From Flavobacterium seoulense (lineage in GTDB: Bacteria; Bacteroidota; Bacteroidia; Flavobacteriales; Flavobacteriaceae), in contig NZ_JNCA01000006.1 of assembly GCF_000695795.1 (NCBI RefSeq), forward strand, positions 1 to 64,000: DNA of 64,000 nucleotides, written 5' to 3'. The stretch's first letter is position 1, and every line of letters starts with the position of its first letter. The translations under genes and the position numbers were made by a program. This document shows positions 25,087 to 33,369 of the stretch, piece after piece. The notes beneath the pieces were generated by a model that was given only the letters and a program-made list of their open reading frames with translations, was not told the DNA's origin and did no database searches.

Positions 25087-25353
25087 TTAGTTTTTATTTG
25101 CAATTTCGTTTTCTATTTTCTCTTTCCCTTTGTTTAATAATCGGTGAGTGTCTTCAGAAAGAGATTGGTATTTATGATCTATTTTATCAAGTAATTTGTC
25201 AAAATCACCTTTTAGATTGTCTTTAAGCTCTTTTGATTTATCACTAATTTTTTTTCTCGTTTTTTTACCGTTATCTGGAGCAAATAAAACTCCTAAAACA
25301 GCTCCGGCAGCTAATCCGCCAATTAATCCTAATATTATTTTATTTGTTTTCAT
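25087..25353 (-). CDS. YtxH domain-containing protein
   Basis: The 88-residue protein starts with a short transmembrane segment rich in Gly and Ala (IILGLIGGLAAGAVLGVLFAP) and continues with DNGKKTRKKISDKSKELKD, the hallmark of YtxH general-stress proteins, then a charged helical tail. It is presumably a small inner-membrane-anchored protein. It lies 30 bases from the next small gene at 25383 and is likely part of the same transcript. Confidence 0.88.
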   Translation of the reverse strand: MKTNKIILGLIGGLAAGAVLGVLFAPDNGKKTRKKISDKSKELKDNLKGDFDKLLDKIDHKYQSLSEDTHRLLNKGKEKIENEIANKN

Positions 25354-25382
25354 AATTTCGACATTTTAAATTTTAATTTTAT

Positions 25383-25535
25383 TTAAAGACTTTTTCCGCT
25401 AATAATTCGCATTAATACAGCTATTACAGCTATTACTAATAAAATATGTATTAAGCTTCCGATACTGTATACAAAAAAACCTAAAGCCCAGAAAATCACT
25501 AATAATACTGCGGCTAAATAGAGTATATTTCCCAT
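25383..25535 (-). CDS. Small membrane protein, lmo0937 type
   Basis: A 50-residue open frame runs from ATG at 25535 to TAA at 25383. The translation starts MGNILYLAAVLLVIFWALGF and ends VLMRIISGKSL, giving two hydrophobic helices with a short Tyr-Ser-Ile-Gly-Ser turn. Length and pattern match the lmo0937 small membrane protein family often found beside YtxH and other stress genes. It is too short for most ORF cut-offs. It sits between a porin-type gene and the YtxH gene in the same direction. Function unknown. Confidence 0.8.
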   Translation of the reverse strand: MGNILYLAAVLLVIFWALGFFVYSIGSLIHILLVIAVIAVLMRIISGKSL

Positions 25536-25563
25536 GATTATATTTTTTTAGACGATTAATTGA

Positions 25564-26193
25564 TTAAAGTTTGAAACCAATGTATACACTTAATGCACTA
25601 TTTTTTGAGTCAGGAAAAGTGTATGTGTTTCCTGCAAAAGTTCTTTCTTTACCAATGGTTTGAAGTCCATAATTGTAACGAGCACCTATTGAAGTTGAAC
25701 CAAAGTCAAACCCTATACCAGCTGCTAATCCGTAATCCCATTTATTCAAATCATCATTATCGATATTTTCTTCAAAGTTGAATGAACCATTATCAGTTTC
25801 ATTTGTTGCTTTTCCATCAATTAAGTAAGCAGCATAAGGACCAAAATGAACATTGAAATTTTCGGTAACATTAAGTTTTAATAAAACAGGTAATTCTAAG
25901 TAGTTTAGTTTTAATTTTGTAGTTCCGCTGGCAAAAGCATTATCATAGACTAATTCAGATCCTTTTCGGGAAAAATTTAACTCAGGCTGAATAGAAACTG
26001 CTGAGGAAACAGGTAAGTTGACAAATAAACCTGCATTAAAGCTTGTTAGTATATTGTTGTCGTCAACATCATCAGTATATAAATTAGTAAAGTTAACACC
26101 ACCTTTAATACCTACTGATGGTTCTAAGTCTTGGGCTTTTGTAAAGTTTACAAATGATAAGCATAATATTCCAGCTAAAAATAGATTTTTCAT
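25564..26193 (-). CDS. Outer-membrane beta-barrel (porin family) protein
   Basis: The 209-residue protein has a signal peptide (SFVNFTKAQ). Beta strands follow: VGIKGGVNFTNLYTDD, FNAGLFVNLPV, VSIQPELNFSRKG, LNYLELPVLLKLNV, FNVHFGPYAAYLI and YGLAAGIGFDFG, ending VYIGFKL. This is the PorT-like/OMP_b-brl family common in Bacteroidota. It is the first gene of the cluster running down to 23785. The upstream 362-base region to 26555 holds no gene, only a possible -7-like CACCTTTG on the minus strand near 26250 and a terminator for the next gene. Confidence 0.82.
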   Translation of the reverse strand: MKNLFLAGILCLSFVNFTKAQDLEPSVGIKGGVNFTNLYTDDVDDNNILTSFNAGLFVNLPVSSAVSIQPELNFSRKGSELVYDNAFASGTTKLKLNYLELPVLLKLNVTENFNVHFGPYAAYLIDGKATNETDNGSFNFEENIDNDDLNKWDYGLAAGIGFDFGSTSIGARYNYGLQTIGKERTFAGNTYTFPDSKNSALSVYIGFKL

Positions 26194-26461
26194 GACTCTA
26201 GTTTTTTTATTAATTATTTAAGTTAGTGTAGTTCCTAGGCTACATTACAAAGGTGCGATAACTTCAAATTTTAATTATTACAGGATATTTTGAGACTTTT
26301 ATACAATTTCCATTTAGATTTAAAAGCCTATGTTTTTAGGAATATAAGCTTCATTATATAGTATTAGCTCTGTATAATTATTAGAAAAATAGTTTTCAAG
26401 GAGAGTGTTAACTGGTTGTAATATTGTGGTTTATTTGATAATAGATGTGTTTCAAATAAAA

Positions 26462-26483
26462 AAACACCTTATATAAGGTGTTT
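26462..26483 (-). terminator. Terminator of the DUF4142 gene
   Basis: AAACACCTTA and TAAGGTGTTT form a perfect palindrome around TA. The A run at 26455-26464 gives a U tail on the minus strand. It is about 70 bases past the stop at 26556. Confidence 0.85.
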
Positions 26484-26555
26484 GAAAGGATTTCATGTTT
26501 TTTAGAAAATGTATTTTAAATAATTGTACAGATTTTTGAAAATCTTTTTGAGGTA

Positions 26556-27110
26556 CTACAATCGTTTTTGTTCTTTTTTAATAATGTTTAAATTTTTTTC
26601 AATCATAGGAATTGTTGCTTTTATCAAATTTTTTAAATTCTTATTTTTAGTTGATACATTCAATTTTTGATAAAAATTTAATTCTGTAAGTAAAGACGTT
26701 TCTAATTTTTTGAGGTATAAACTAATATTGATTTCCTGAATAAAATCTTTTATCGTTGAGGTATCATACAATGTATTAGGAATGATCACAAAATTATCTT
26801 TTGCAATTTTTCGAATTTCATTCTTTAATTGAGCATGATCTTTTTCGATTTCTTCTAAAATGTGTTTGGTTCTTTTTGGGATTTTGCTTTCTTGTGCTTT
26901 TTGAGCTATGGCAACTATTTTTAAATTAGTTTCGGCCATTAAAGTTAATGTTTCTTCACTAATCTTATTTTTAGTAATGACTTTTTTTAATACTTTAGTT
27001 TCTGAAGTCTCTTCAATTTCTTTAATTTTTTTTTCACAAGAAGTTGTCATACTACATATAAAAAGCAGTAGTAGCAATATAAGGTGATTTTGTCTGCTTG
27101 AAGTGTTCAT
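26556..27110 (-). CDS. DUF4142 domain lipoprotein
   Basis: The 184-residue protein has a lipoprotein signal (TTSC, Cys25) and then a helical body. TLMAETNLKIVAIAQKAQESKIPKRTKHILEEIEKDHAQLKNEIRKIA resembles the ferritin-like four-helix DUF4142 domain. Such proteins are periplasmic or outer-membrane anchored with unknown role. It is slightly shorter than usual and lacks obvious metal ligands beyond one His-Ala-Gln-Leu motif. It is next to, and in the same direction as, a histidine-kinase gene but has its own terminator. Confidence 0.7.
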   Translation of the reverse strand: MNTSSRQNHLILLLLLFICSMTTSCEKKIKEIEETSETKVLKKVITKNKISEETLTLMAETNLKIVAIAQKAQESKIPKRTKHILEEIEKDHAQLKNEIRKIAKDNFVIIPNTLYDTSTIKDFIQEINISLYLKKLETSLLTELNFYQKLNVSTKNKNLKNLIKATIPMIEKNLNIIKKEQKRL

Positions 27111-27193
27111 TCTGGGGTATAATTTCAGTAAAATAAGCTTATTTTAATGTGTTTATTTTATATGATTTTTTAATAATGTTATATAATTATCAT

Positions 27194-28960
27194 TTACACT
27201 GGAAGGTAAATTTCAAAAATTGCTCCTTCATTTGGTTTTCCTTTGGCAAAAATATAGCCTTTATGATTTTCAACAATTTTTTTACAAATTGCCAGTCCTA
27301 CACCAGTTCCGGGAAATTCATTCTTGCCATAAAGTCGGTTAAAAAGTAAAAATATTTTTTTAGCATATTTTTGCTCAAAACCAAGTCCGTTATCTTTAAA
27401 AGTAATTTTTATGTATTCTCTTTTCGAATTATCTTTTAATTTAGGCTTTTCATAAGCTTTCGTTTTGGTAGAAGTTATAGCAATAACTGCTGGGATCTCG
27501 GGCTTTGAATATTTTAATGAATTACTTATAATATTAATAAAAAGTTGTTCTAGTTGAAACGGAATACCATTAACTTCATGTAATTTTTTAAAAGTAATTT
27601 GAGCATTTTTCTCCTTAATACTTTCCGAAAGTTCGCTTATCGCATTATTAGCAATGGTATTTAAATCAGTAAGTTCGAATTTTTTTTCCGAACGATTCGT
27701 CCTCGAATATTGCAATAAATCATCAATCAGAATACGCATTCGGTTTGAAGCTTCCTGAATTTTTTCAAAATAGGCTTTGGTTGTTTCAGCTAAGTTTTCT
27801 TTTTCTTTATCTTCAATTCGGGAAATAAAAGTCTGAATTTTTCGAAGTGGTTCCTGCAAATCGTGACTCGCCACATGATTAAATTCTGTTAATTCCTTAT
27901 TGTTTTGCTCTAATTCTTTGTTTCTTAATTTAATTAACTGTGTTTTATTGAAATCTTCGGTAATATCCTGAGTGGTACCAATCATGTTTTTGTTGCCTAA
28001 ACGATCAGTAAAAAATTTAGCAGCGGTTTTAAAATGGCGAATTTCAAGAGTATCTTTTTTGATAATTCGATAACGAAGTAATGGAAAAGTTTCTGCTATT
28101 TCTATGTCTTTAAAGGCATTAATAATAATTTCCCTGTCATCAGGATGAATATTATCTAACAAATTATCAGAATTAGGTAAGAATGACTGAGGTTCGCAAC
28201 CCATTAAACGGAATTTGTTATCTGAATAATCAAAAGTTTTATTCTCAATACTATAAACCCAACTACCGTATTTTCCAAGAATTTCGGCTTGTTTACTTGA
28301 TTCGTCAAATATTTTCAAGCGGATATTCTGGTTCATTAAATCTTTATAGTTTTTTATTACCCTCATGTAACCATATCCTAAAGTCAGAATCGAAATTAGA
28401 AACGTAGAAAAGATAATTAAAGGAGTATTAGAGTTATTATACCTGTAGAGCCTGTCTTTTGAACTTAGTAATTTGTTTTCATTACGAAGCATTTTATTGA
28501 CTTCTTTCCTTAAAGCATCCATGACAATTCTCCCATTTCTAAAATCATTATTAAATTCTGTTTTGCTGGAAAAATTATTTTTAAAGTAGTAGAAACGTTT
28601 GTCTACAAGGTCATAAATTCTGGATAATTGTTTTTGTTTTACGGTATCTAAATCTATTCTGCTGCTTAAGGACTGGAAACTTTTGTTGATGTTTTCTCTG
28701 GCATCAATAAATGGTTCCAGATAAATAGAATCATTTGTAATTACATAACCTCGATGTCCTGTTTCGGCATCTTTTATGTATGAAATAAGTTGGTTCAGCT
28801 CAAGAGAAACTTCATACGTATTCATTATTGAATAACTTATTTTATCTAATTCTTTTATGTGTCTATACGTGATAGAAGCTAAAAAAATTAAAATAAAAAA
28901 AGCGATCAAAAAAGTAGTACGTATAAAACCTATTGAATCGAATAACTTAGATTTAAACAT
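27194..28960 (-). CDS. CHASE3-PAS sensor histidine kinase
   Basis: The 588-residue membrane kinase has a transmembrane helix at about 12-33, a CHASE3 sensor domain (about 40-175) with the signature KDAETGHRGYVIT, a second transmembrane helix at about 180-199, and a PAS domain (about 220-340). A phytochrome-type HisKA follows with His366 in NHVASHDLQEPLRKIQTF, then a HATPase domain ending GTGVGLAICKKIVENHKG. The receiver gene is three bases upstream in the transcript, so the two form a pair. The signal is unknown. Confidence 0.93.
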   Translation of the reverse strand: MFKSKLFDSIGFIRTTFLIAFFILIFLASITYRHIKELDKISYSIMNTYEVSLELNQLISYIKDAETGHRGYVITNDSIYLEPFIDARENINKSFQSLSSRIDLDTVKQKQLSRIYDLVDKRFYYFKNNFSSKTEFNNDFRNGRIVMDALRKEVNKMLRNENKLLSSKDRLYRYNNSNTPLIIFSTFLISILTLGYGYMRVIKNYKDLMNQNIRLKIFDESSKQAEILGKYGSWVYSIENKTFDYSDNKFRLMGCEPQSFLPNSDNLLDNIHPDDREIIINAFKDIEIAETFPLLRYRIIKKDTLEIRHFKTAAKFFTDRLGNKNMIGTTQDITEDFNKTQLIKLRNKELEQNNKELTEFNHVASHDLQEPLRKIQTFISRIEDKEKENLAETTKAYFEKIQEASNRMRILIDDLLQYSRTNRSEKKFELTDLNTIANNAISELSESIKEKNAQITFKKLHEVNGIPFQLEQLFINIISNSLKYSKPEIPAVIAITSTKTKAYEKPKLKDNSKREYIKITFKDNGLGFEQKYAKKIFLLFNRLYGKNEFPGTGVGLAICKKIVENHKGYIFAKGKPNEGAIFEIYLPV

Positions 28961-28963
28961 AGT

Positions 28964-29410
28964 TTACAAGCGTAATAAAAAATTGTCTTTGTTTAATCCT
29001 GAAGTAATATACTGCCAGTTTAGCGTAACTACTTCAGATAAGACTTCTTTTAGTTTTCCAAAATTATTTGGTTTCTTTATATAAATATTCGCTCCTAATA
29101 CAAAGGTGTTTTCAATGTCATCTTCAGACGAAGAGGTAGAGTAGATAGCAATTACAATGTCATTAAAACGGGTATTGGATTTAATTTCTTTTAAACATTC
29201 AATACCAGATTTTAGCGGCATATTCAAATCCAGGAAAATGATATTTGGTAAAATAGTTTCGGGAGCCTGAAGGAAATTCATTAGTGCCACACCATCATTT
29301 ACGGTATTTACAATAGTGTTGATTTTTAATTCATCAAAAGCTTCTGTAAAAAACATTCTGTCGTCTTCGTCGTCATCTGCAAGCGTAATTAAGATGAAAT
29401 CTTTTTGCAT
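28964..29410 (-). CDS. Single-domain response regulator (Rcp1-like)
   Basis: The 148-residue protein is one receiver domain with acidic pocket ADDDEDD (11-17), acceptor Asp61 in IIFLDLNMPLKSG, Thr/Ser switch (YSTSSSEDD) and Lys in IKKPNNF. There is no output domain. This type, typical partner of phytochrome-like kinases, passes phosphate or acts by protein contact. It is cotranscribed with the CHASE3 kinase immediately downstream and the AraC-like gene immediately upstream. Confidence 0.93.
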   Translation of the reverse strand: MQKDFILITLADDDEDDRMFFTEAFDELKINTIVNTVNDGVALMNFLQAPETILPNIIFLDLNMPLKSGIECLKEIKSNTRFNDIVIAIYSTSSSEDDIENTFVLGANIYIKKPNNFGKLKEVLSEVVTLNWQYITSGLNKDNFLLRL

Positions 29411-29426
29411 AAGTATAAATTAGGAT

Positions 29427-30041
29427 TTAATTGATGTTTTGATTATTAATTTGTACACGTTTTTTTAATATTCGCTGAAATGCCGAAGGCGTAATTCCGG
29501 TTGTGTTTTTAAATTGCGAACTTAAATGCGCAACACTGGAATAGTTCAATTTAAAAGCAATTTCAGTTAGCGTTAAATCATGATGAATAATGAGTTTTTT
29601 TACATATTCAATTTTTTGAATAATAATAAAATTCTCTATTGATGTATAAGTCACTTCCGAGAAAATATTCGAAAGATAACCATAGCTATGATTTAGTTTA
29701 TCTGCCAGATAAACCGAACTTTTAACCGCAGGAGCTTCATCATTAAAAATCATTTCAATAATACATTCTTTAATTTTTTGAACAATAATATTTTTTTGGT
29801 TTTCAATAATTTCAAATCCGTATTCGTTCAACACAGAAGTTATTCTATTGTAAGTTTCTGTATCAATAGTCTCAAGAAATAAAATTTCATTATTGTTAAT
29901 TAGATTGTACTTTACCTTAAAGACATCTAATTTTTCTTCTAAAATCTTTTTGATTAGAAATTGAGTATCTGTTTTTAAAAATAATTTCAAGACTGTATCT
30001 TTTTTGGGGTTTTTAGTAAAAGTAATAAAAGAGTTTATCAA
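29427..30041 (-). CDS. AraC family transcriptional regulator
   Basis: The C-terminal AraC DNA-binding domain (about 100-195) shows both helix-turn-helix motifs, LADKLNHSYGYLSNIFSEV and LTEIAFKLNYSSVAHLSSQFKNTTGITPSAFQ. The N-terminal ~95 residues resemble a small nonenzymatic input domain. The frame begins with TTG at 30041. No in-frame ATG lies near, and another TTG at 29990 (LKLFLKTD) is an alternative start that would fit homologues beginning MKLFLK. It lies in an operon with a receiver and a kinase and is probably the transcriptional output. Confidence 0.85.
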   Translation of the reverse strand: MINSFITFTKNPKKDTVLKLFLKTDTQFLIKKILEEKLDVFKVKYNLINNNEILFLETIDTETYNRITSVLNEYGFEIIENQKNIIVQKIKECIIEMIFNDEAPAVKSSVYLADKLNHSYGYLSNIFSEVTYTSIENFIIIQKIEYVKKLIIHHDLTLTEIAFKLNYSSVAHLSSQFKNTTGITPSAFQRILKKRVQINNQNIN

Positions 30042-30159
30042 TTAATATTTTTTTATTCAAATAGTTTTTTCTAAAATTAAATTTTCGCTATAATTTATTC
30101 TTTTTTAGAATTTTTATAGAAATTGATACAAATCGTATTATTAATTAGCTTTGGCTTTG

Positions 30160-30167
30160 TAACTTTG
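30160..30167 (+). promoter_or_regulatory. -7 box TAACTTTG of pyrF
   Basis: TAACTTTG matches the consensus and lies 20 bases before the ATG at 30188. Confidence 0.6.
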
Positions 30168-30187
30168 CATTTTGTAAAATAAAATCA

Positions 30188-31003
30188 ATGACTACACAAC
30201 AATTAATTGAACAAATTAAGATAAAAAAATCCTTTCTATGCGTAGGATTAGATGTCGATTTAGATAAAATTCCTCAAAGTTTTTTAGCGCTTGAAGATCC
30301 TATTTTTGAATTTAATAAGGCAATAATTGATGCTACTCATGATTTAGCCGTTGCTTACAAGCCTAATACTGCTTTTTTTGAAGCTTACGGAATAAAAGGC
30401 TGGATTTCTTTACAAAAAACAATCAACTATATTAACGAAAATTATCCGGATATTTTTACAATTGCTGATGCAAAACGTGGGGATATAGGAAATACATCTT
30501 CAATGTATGCCAAAGCTTTTTTTGAGGATTTGAATTTTGATAGTATTACTGTTGCTCCTTATATGGGAAAAGATTCAGTCGAACCTTTTTTAGCTTTCAA
30601 AGATAAACATACTATAATGCTGGCTTTGACTTCAAATGAAGGGGCTTTTGATTTTCAGACTTTGGATGTAAATGGAAAAGAATTGTACAAGCAAGTTTTA
30701 GAAACATCTAAATCCTGGAAAAATTCTGAAAACCTGATGTATGTTGTAGGAGCAACCAAAGCTGAATATTTTACCGAAATTAGAAAAATTGTTCCGGACA
30801 GTTTCTTACTGGTTCCCGGAGTAGGGGCACAAGGTGGAAGTTTATCTGAAGTATGTAAATACGGAATGAATGACAATGTAGGCTTACTAATTAATTCTTC
30901 AAGAGGAATTATTTATGCTTCAAAAGAAACTGATTTTGCTGAAAAAGCACGTGCTGAAGCTTTAAAAATTCAGCAGGAAATGGCAGCAATAATGCAGTCT
31001 TAA
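30188..31003 (+). CDS. pyrF: Orotidine 5'-phosphate decarboxylase
   Basis: PyrF makes UMP from OMP in the last step of pyrimidine synthesis. The 271-residue length and motifs ([27 protein letters not shown], catalytic [10 protein letters not shown] at about 93-102) place it in the longer group 2 OMP decarboxylases. C-terminal phosphate-gripping residues lie in [13 protein letters not shown]. It is a single gene with promoter and terminator. Confidence 0.95.
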   Translation: MTTQQLIEQIKIKKSFLCVGLDVDLDKIPQSFLALEDPIFEFNKAIIDATHDLAVAYKPNTAFFEAYGIKGWISLQKTINYINENYPDIFTIADAKRGDIGNTSSMYAKAFFEDLNFDSITVAPYMGKDSVEPFLAFKDKHTIMLALTSNEGAFDFQTLDVNGKELYKQVLETSKSWKNSENLMYVVGATKAEYFTEIRKIVPDSFLLVPGVGAQGGSLSEVCKYGMNDNVGLLINSSRGIIYASKETDFAEKARAEALKIQQEMAAIMQS

Positions 31004-31030
31004 AAATATTTTAAACATAAAACTATAAAG

Positions 31031-31068
31031 AACCATTAGAGAGTTACACTTTTTAATGGTTTTTTTAT
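31031..31068 (+). terminator. Terminator after pyrF
   Basis: AACCATTA (31031-31038) pairs with TAATGGTT (31054-31061) and is followed by T residues. The arms match those of the palindrome at 8396-8454. Confidence 0.75.
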
Positions 31069-31090
31069 TTCTAATTTTAAATTCATTTCA

Positions 31091-31885
31091 TTGAAACAAT
31101 TTTCACTTACAGACGATTTAGGAATACTTCATAAATTTGATGCTATACCGCAACGAATTATTTCATTAGTACCATCACAAACAGAATTATTAGTTGATTT
31201 AGGATTGGAATCTAAAATTGTAGGTATTACAAAATTTTGTGTTCATCCTGAAAATTTAAGAAAGCATAAAACTATTGTAGGAGGAACTAAAAAGGTAGAT
31301 TATGACAAAATCAAGGCATTAAATCCGGATATTATCATTTGTAATAAGGAAGAGAATACTTTAGAAATTGTAGAGAATCTTCGAAAAATAACTACTGTTT
31401 GGGTAACGAATGTTATTACAATTGAAGACAATCAAAAAATGATTAGTGATTTTGGTAATCTCTTTGGTTGTGTTGCTGAAGCTGGAAATTGGAACCAAAA
31501 AATAACTTTAGCTTTAAATGATTTCAAACAATTTATAGAAAATAAACCAATTCAAAAAGTAGCCTATTTTATTTGGAAAAATCCTTATATGGTTGCTGGA
31601 TCGAATACCTTTATCAATGAATTATTGCAATTAAATCGTTTTGAAAATGTTTATGCAAATCAATCAAGATATCCTGAAGTAGATATTGAAAATAGCAATG
31701 AGGATGTAGATTTTGTTTTTCTTTCTTCTGAACCTTATCCTTTTAAGGAAAAGGATGTTTTAGAAATGACACATTTTTGTCCTGAAACTAAAATTTTTCT
31801 GGTAGACGGAGAGATGTTTTCCTGGCACGGAAGCCGTTTGCTAAAAGCGTTGAATTATTTTAAAGAATTACATCAAAGATTATAA
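31091..31885 (+). CDS. Cytosolic BtuF-like metal/corrinoid-binding protein
   Basis: The 264-residue protein is a helical-backbone periplasmic-binding-type fold: RIISLVPSQTELLVDLGLESKIVGITKFCVHPENLRK, VDYDKIKALNPDIIICNKEE and the C-terminal WHGSRLLKALNYFKEL are BtuF/FhuD-like. It begins with TTG (31091), the only plausible start, and lacks any signal peptide or lipobox, so it should remain in the cytoplasm. No ABC permease or ATPase is adjacent. A cytosolic corrinoid- or metal-binding role is possible. The AdoCbl-type regulator at 34303 makes corrinoids worth considering, but this link is speculative. Confidence 0.72.
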   Translation: MKQFSLTDDLGILHKFDAIPQRIISLVPSQTELLVDLGLESKIVGITKFCVHPENLRKHKTIVGGTKKVDYDKIKALNPDIIICNKEENTLEIVENLRKITTVWVTNVITIEDNQKMISDFGNLFGCVAEAGNWNQKITLALNDFKQFIENKPIQKVAYFIWKNPYMVAGSNTFINELLQLNRFENVYANQSRYPEVDIENSNEDVDFVFLSSEPYPFKEKDVLEMTHFCPETKIFLVDGEMFSWHGSRLLKALNYFKELHQRL

Positions 31886-32020
31886 TTCGCATTCTTCAAG
31901 AACTAGTTCTTCTTTCTTTTTTTTAGTTGTCGCAGTTTCTTTTGGTTTTATTGTAGTGAAAATTTTAAACTCATTTTGTAGTTTTTCAATTTCGTTTTTC
32001 TCTTTCAAAATACCTTTCAT
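31880..32020 (-). CDS. 46-residue charged hypothetical protein
   Basis: An open frame from ATG 32020 to TAA 31880 encodes MKGILKEKNEIEKLQNEFKI and a Lys-rich then Glu-rich tail (KKKKEELVLEECEL). A -7 box TAAATTTG on the minus strand lies about 20 bases before the ATG. The stop overlaps the end of the convergent BtuF-like gene by a few bases. The composition suggests a small soluble helix. Homologues cannot be judged by eye, so the gene remains hypothetical. Confidence 0.5.
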   Translation of the reverse strand: MKGILKEKNEIEKLQNEFKIFTTIKPKETATTKKKKEELVLEECEL

Positions 32021-32209
32021 GACATCGATTTTTTGCAAATTTACAGTAACATAACATTAAAATCCTAGTTTTTTAGGTTAAGATTGCTATTTATGACCTT
32101 AATTTGGAATGAATTTAGGTTTAAGTAAGTAGAAAGAGACAGGTTTTTTATGGAGCTTTTTCAGCTATTTTGAAGCCACGAATGTTAAGCAAAATAATAT
32201 ATAAAAAAG

Positions 32210-32239
32210 AAGTGCTAGTATTTTAAAATACTAGCACTT
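32210..32239. terminator. Perfect palindromic terminator
   Basis: AAGTGCTAGTATTTT and its exact complement AAAATACTAGCACTT form a 15-base stem. On the minus strand it is followed by a U-rich run (TTCTTTTTTAT). It probably ends the transcript from purU or a short RNA encoded at about 32240-32300. Confidence 0.8.
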
Positions 32240-32246
32240 GTTCTAA

Positions 32247-32282
32247 CTAACCAAAACCAAATATAATAAATAACCAGTTCAT
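32247..32282 (-). CDS. Possible 11-residue leader-type peptide
   Basis: On the minus strand ATG at 32282 opens an 11-codon frame, MNWLFIIFGFG, stopping at TAG 32247. The terminator palindrome follows after 7 bases. A CATCTTTG element (near TAnnTTTG) is 7 bases upstream of the ATG. The arrangement promoter-mini-ORF-terminator is suggestive of a small RNA or peptide gene, but chance cannot be excluded. Confidence 0.25.
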   Translation of the reverse strand: MNWLFIIFGFG

Positions 32283-32392
32283 TACATTGCAAAGATGCCA
32301 CTAAACAACGGAAAAAGCTGTTAAGGTTATGTTATTACTTTGTTGGTTATTCGTTAAGTTTTAAACATCTGTTTAACGACGAAAATAATAGC

Positions 32393-33247
32393 TTAAGAAA
32401 AAATAACAGTTTTGTTATTGTAAACCATTGTTTTACGTTGCGCATGTAGTTTTATGGCTTTGGCTAATACATTTCGTTCTAAGTCGCGGCCTTTTACAAT
32501 AAAATCTTCAATGGAGTGACTATGCGATACACGGGTGATATCCTGTTCTATAATTGGTCCTTCATCAAGCTCTTCGGTTACATAATGGCTTGTTGCGCCA
32601 ATAATTTTTACACCGCGGGCAAAAGCCGAATGATAAGGTTTTGCGCCTGGAAATGCAGGTAAAAAAGAATGATGAATATTGATAATTTTGTTTTTGTATA
32701 ATGAAATCAATTTAGGCGTAATAATTTGCATGTATCTTGCTAATACAATAAAATTGATGTTGTATTCCTGTAATAAAGCAATTTGTTGTTTTTCGCCTTC
32801 TTCTTTAATGTTTTTATTAAAAGGAACATGATGAAATGGAATATCAAAACGCTCGGCTACACTTTTTAAATCTTCGTGATTGCTAATAATCAACGGAATT
32901 TCTAATGGTAATTCTCCAGCGCTGTAACGGCCTAAAATATCGTACAAACAGTGATCGTATTTAGAAATAAAGAGTGCCATTCTCGGTTTGTACTCCTGAG
33001 TGTAAATTTCCCAGGACATATTGAATTTATCAGCTAAATTAGTTTGAAAATCTTTTTTAATGAGTTCTAAATCCCAGTTTTGAGTATTGAATTCGCATTC
33101 TAAACGCATAAAGAATACATTTTCATTAGCATCTACATGTTGATCAAGATAAATAATATTTCCTTCTATTCCTGCAATGTAGTTGGTAACTGATGAGATA
33201 ATTGCTTTTTGATCCTCACAGTGTATAAGTATTGTTATTTTTTGCAT
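32393..33247 (-). CDS. purU: Formyltetrahydrofolate deformylase
   Basis: PurU hydrolyses 10-formyl-THF to formate and THF, balancing one-carbon pools. The 284-residue protein has an N-terminal ACT domain (about 1-85) and a C-terminal formyltransferase-fold domain with NIHHSFLPAFPGAKPYHSAFARGVKIIGATSHYVTEELDEGPIIEQD (split here from a longer conserved stretch), containing the catalytic Asn-His and Asp. It is a single gene; FolD, which makes the substrate, is at 13946. Confidence 0.95.
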   Translation of the reverse strand: MQKITILIHCEDQKAIISSVTNYIAGIEGNIIYLDQHVDANENVFFMRLECEFNTQNWDLELIKKDFQTNLADKFNMSWEIYTQEYKPRMALFISKYDHCLYDILGRYSAGELPLEIPLIISNHEDLKSVAERFDIPFHHVPFNKNIKEEGEKQQIALLQEYNINFIVLARYMQIITPKLISLYKNKIINIHHSFLPAFPGAKPYHSAFARGVKIIGATSHYVTEELDEGPIIEQDITRVSHSHSIEDFIVKGRDLERNVLAKAIKLHAQRKTMVYNNKTVIFS

Positions 33248-33369
33248 TGTGTAATTATTTCATTCTTTCGATAATTATATAATTTATTGTCGAAAGTAAT
33301 TTTATATTTAGATTTTAAAGAAACCAAAACTAATCTTATTTTGTTACAAAACCAATGGCTTAAATTCCA

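Noticed and set aside
26194..26555. Hidden gene in the 362-base gap
   Set aside because: No frame longer than about 30 codons with a promoter; only a terminator and a weak -7-like element are visible.
31880..32392. Insertion-sequence remnant
   Set aside because: No transposase fragment or terminal inverted repeats with target duplication; the interval is explained by a small gene, a terminator and a possible mini-ORF.
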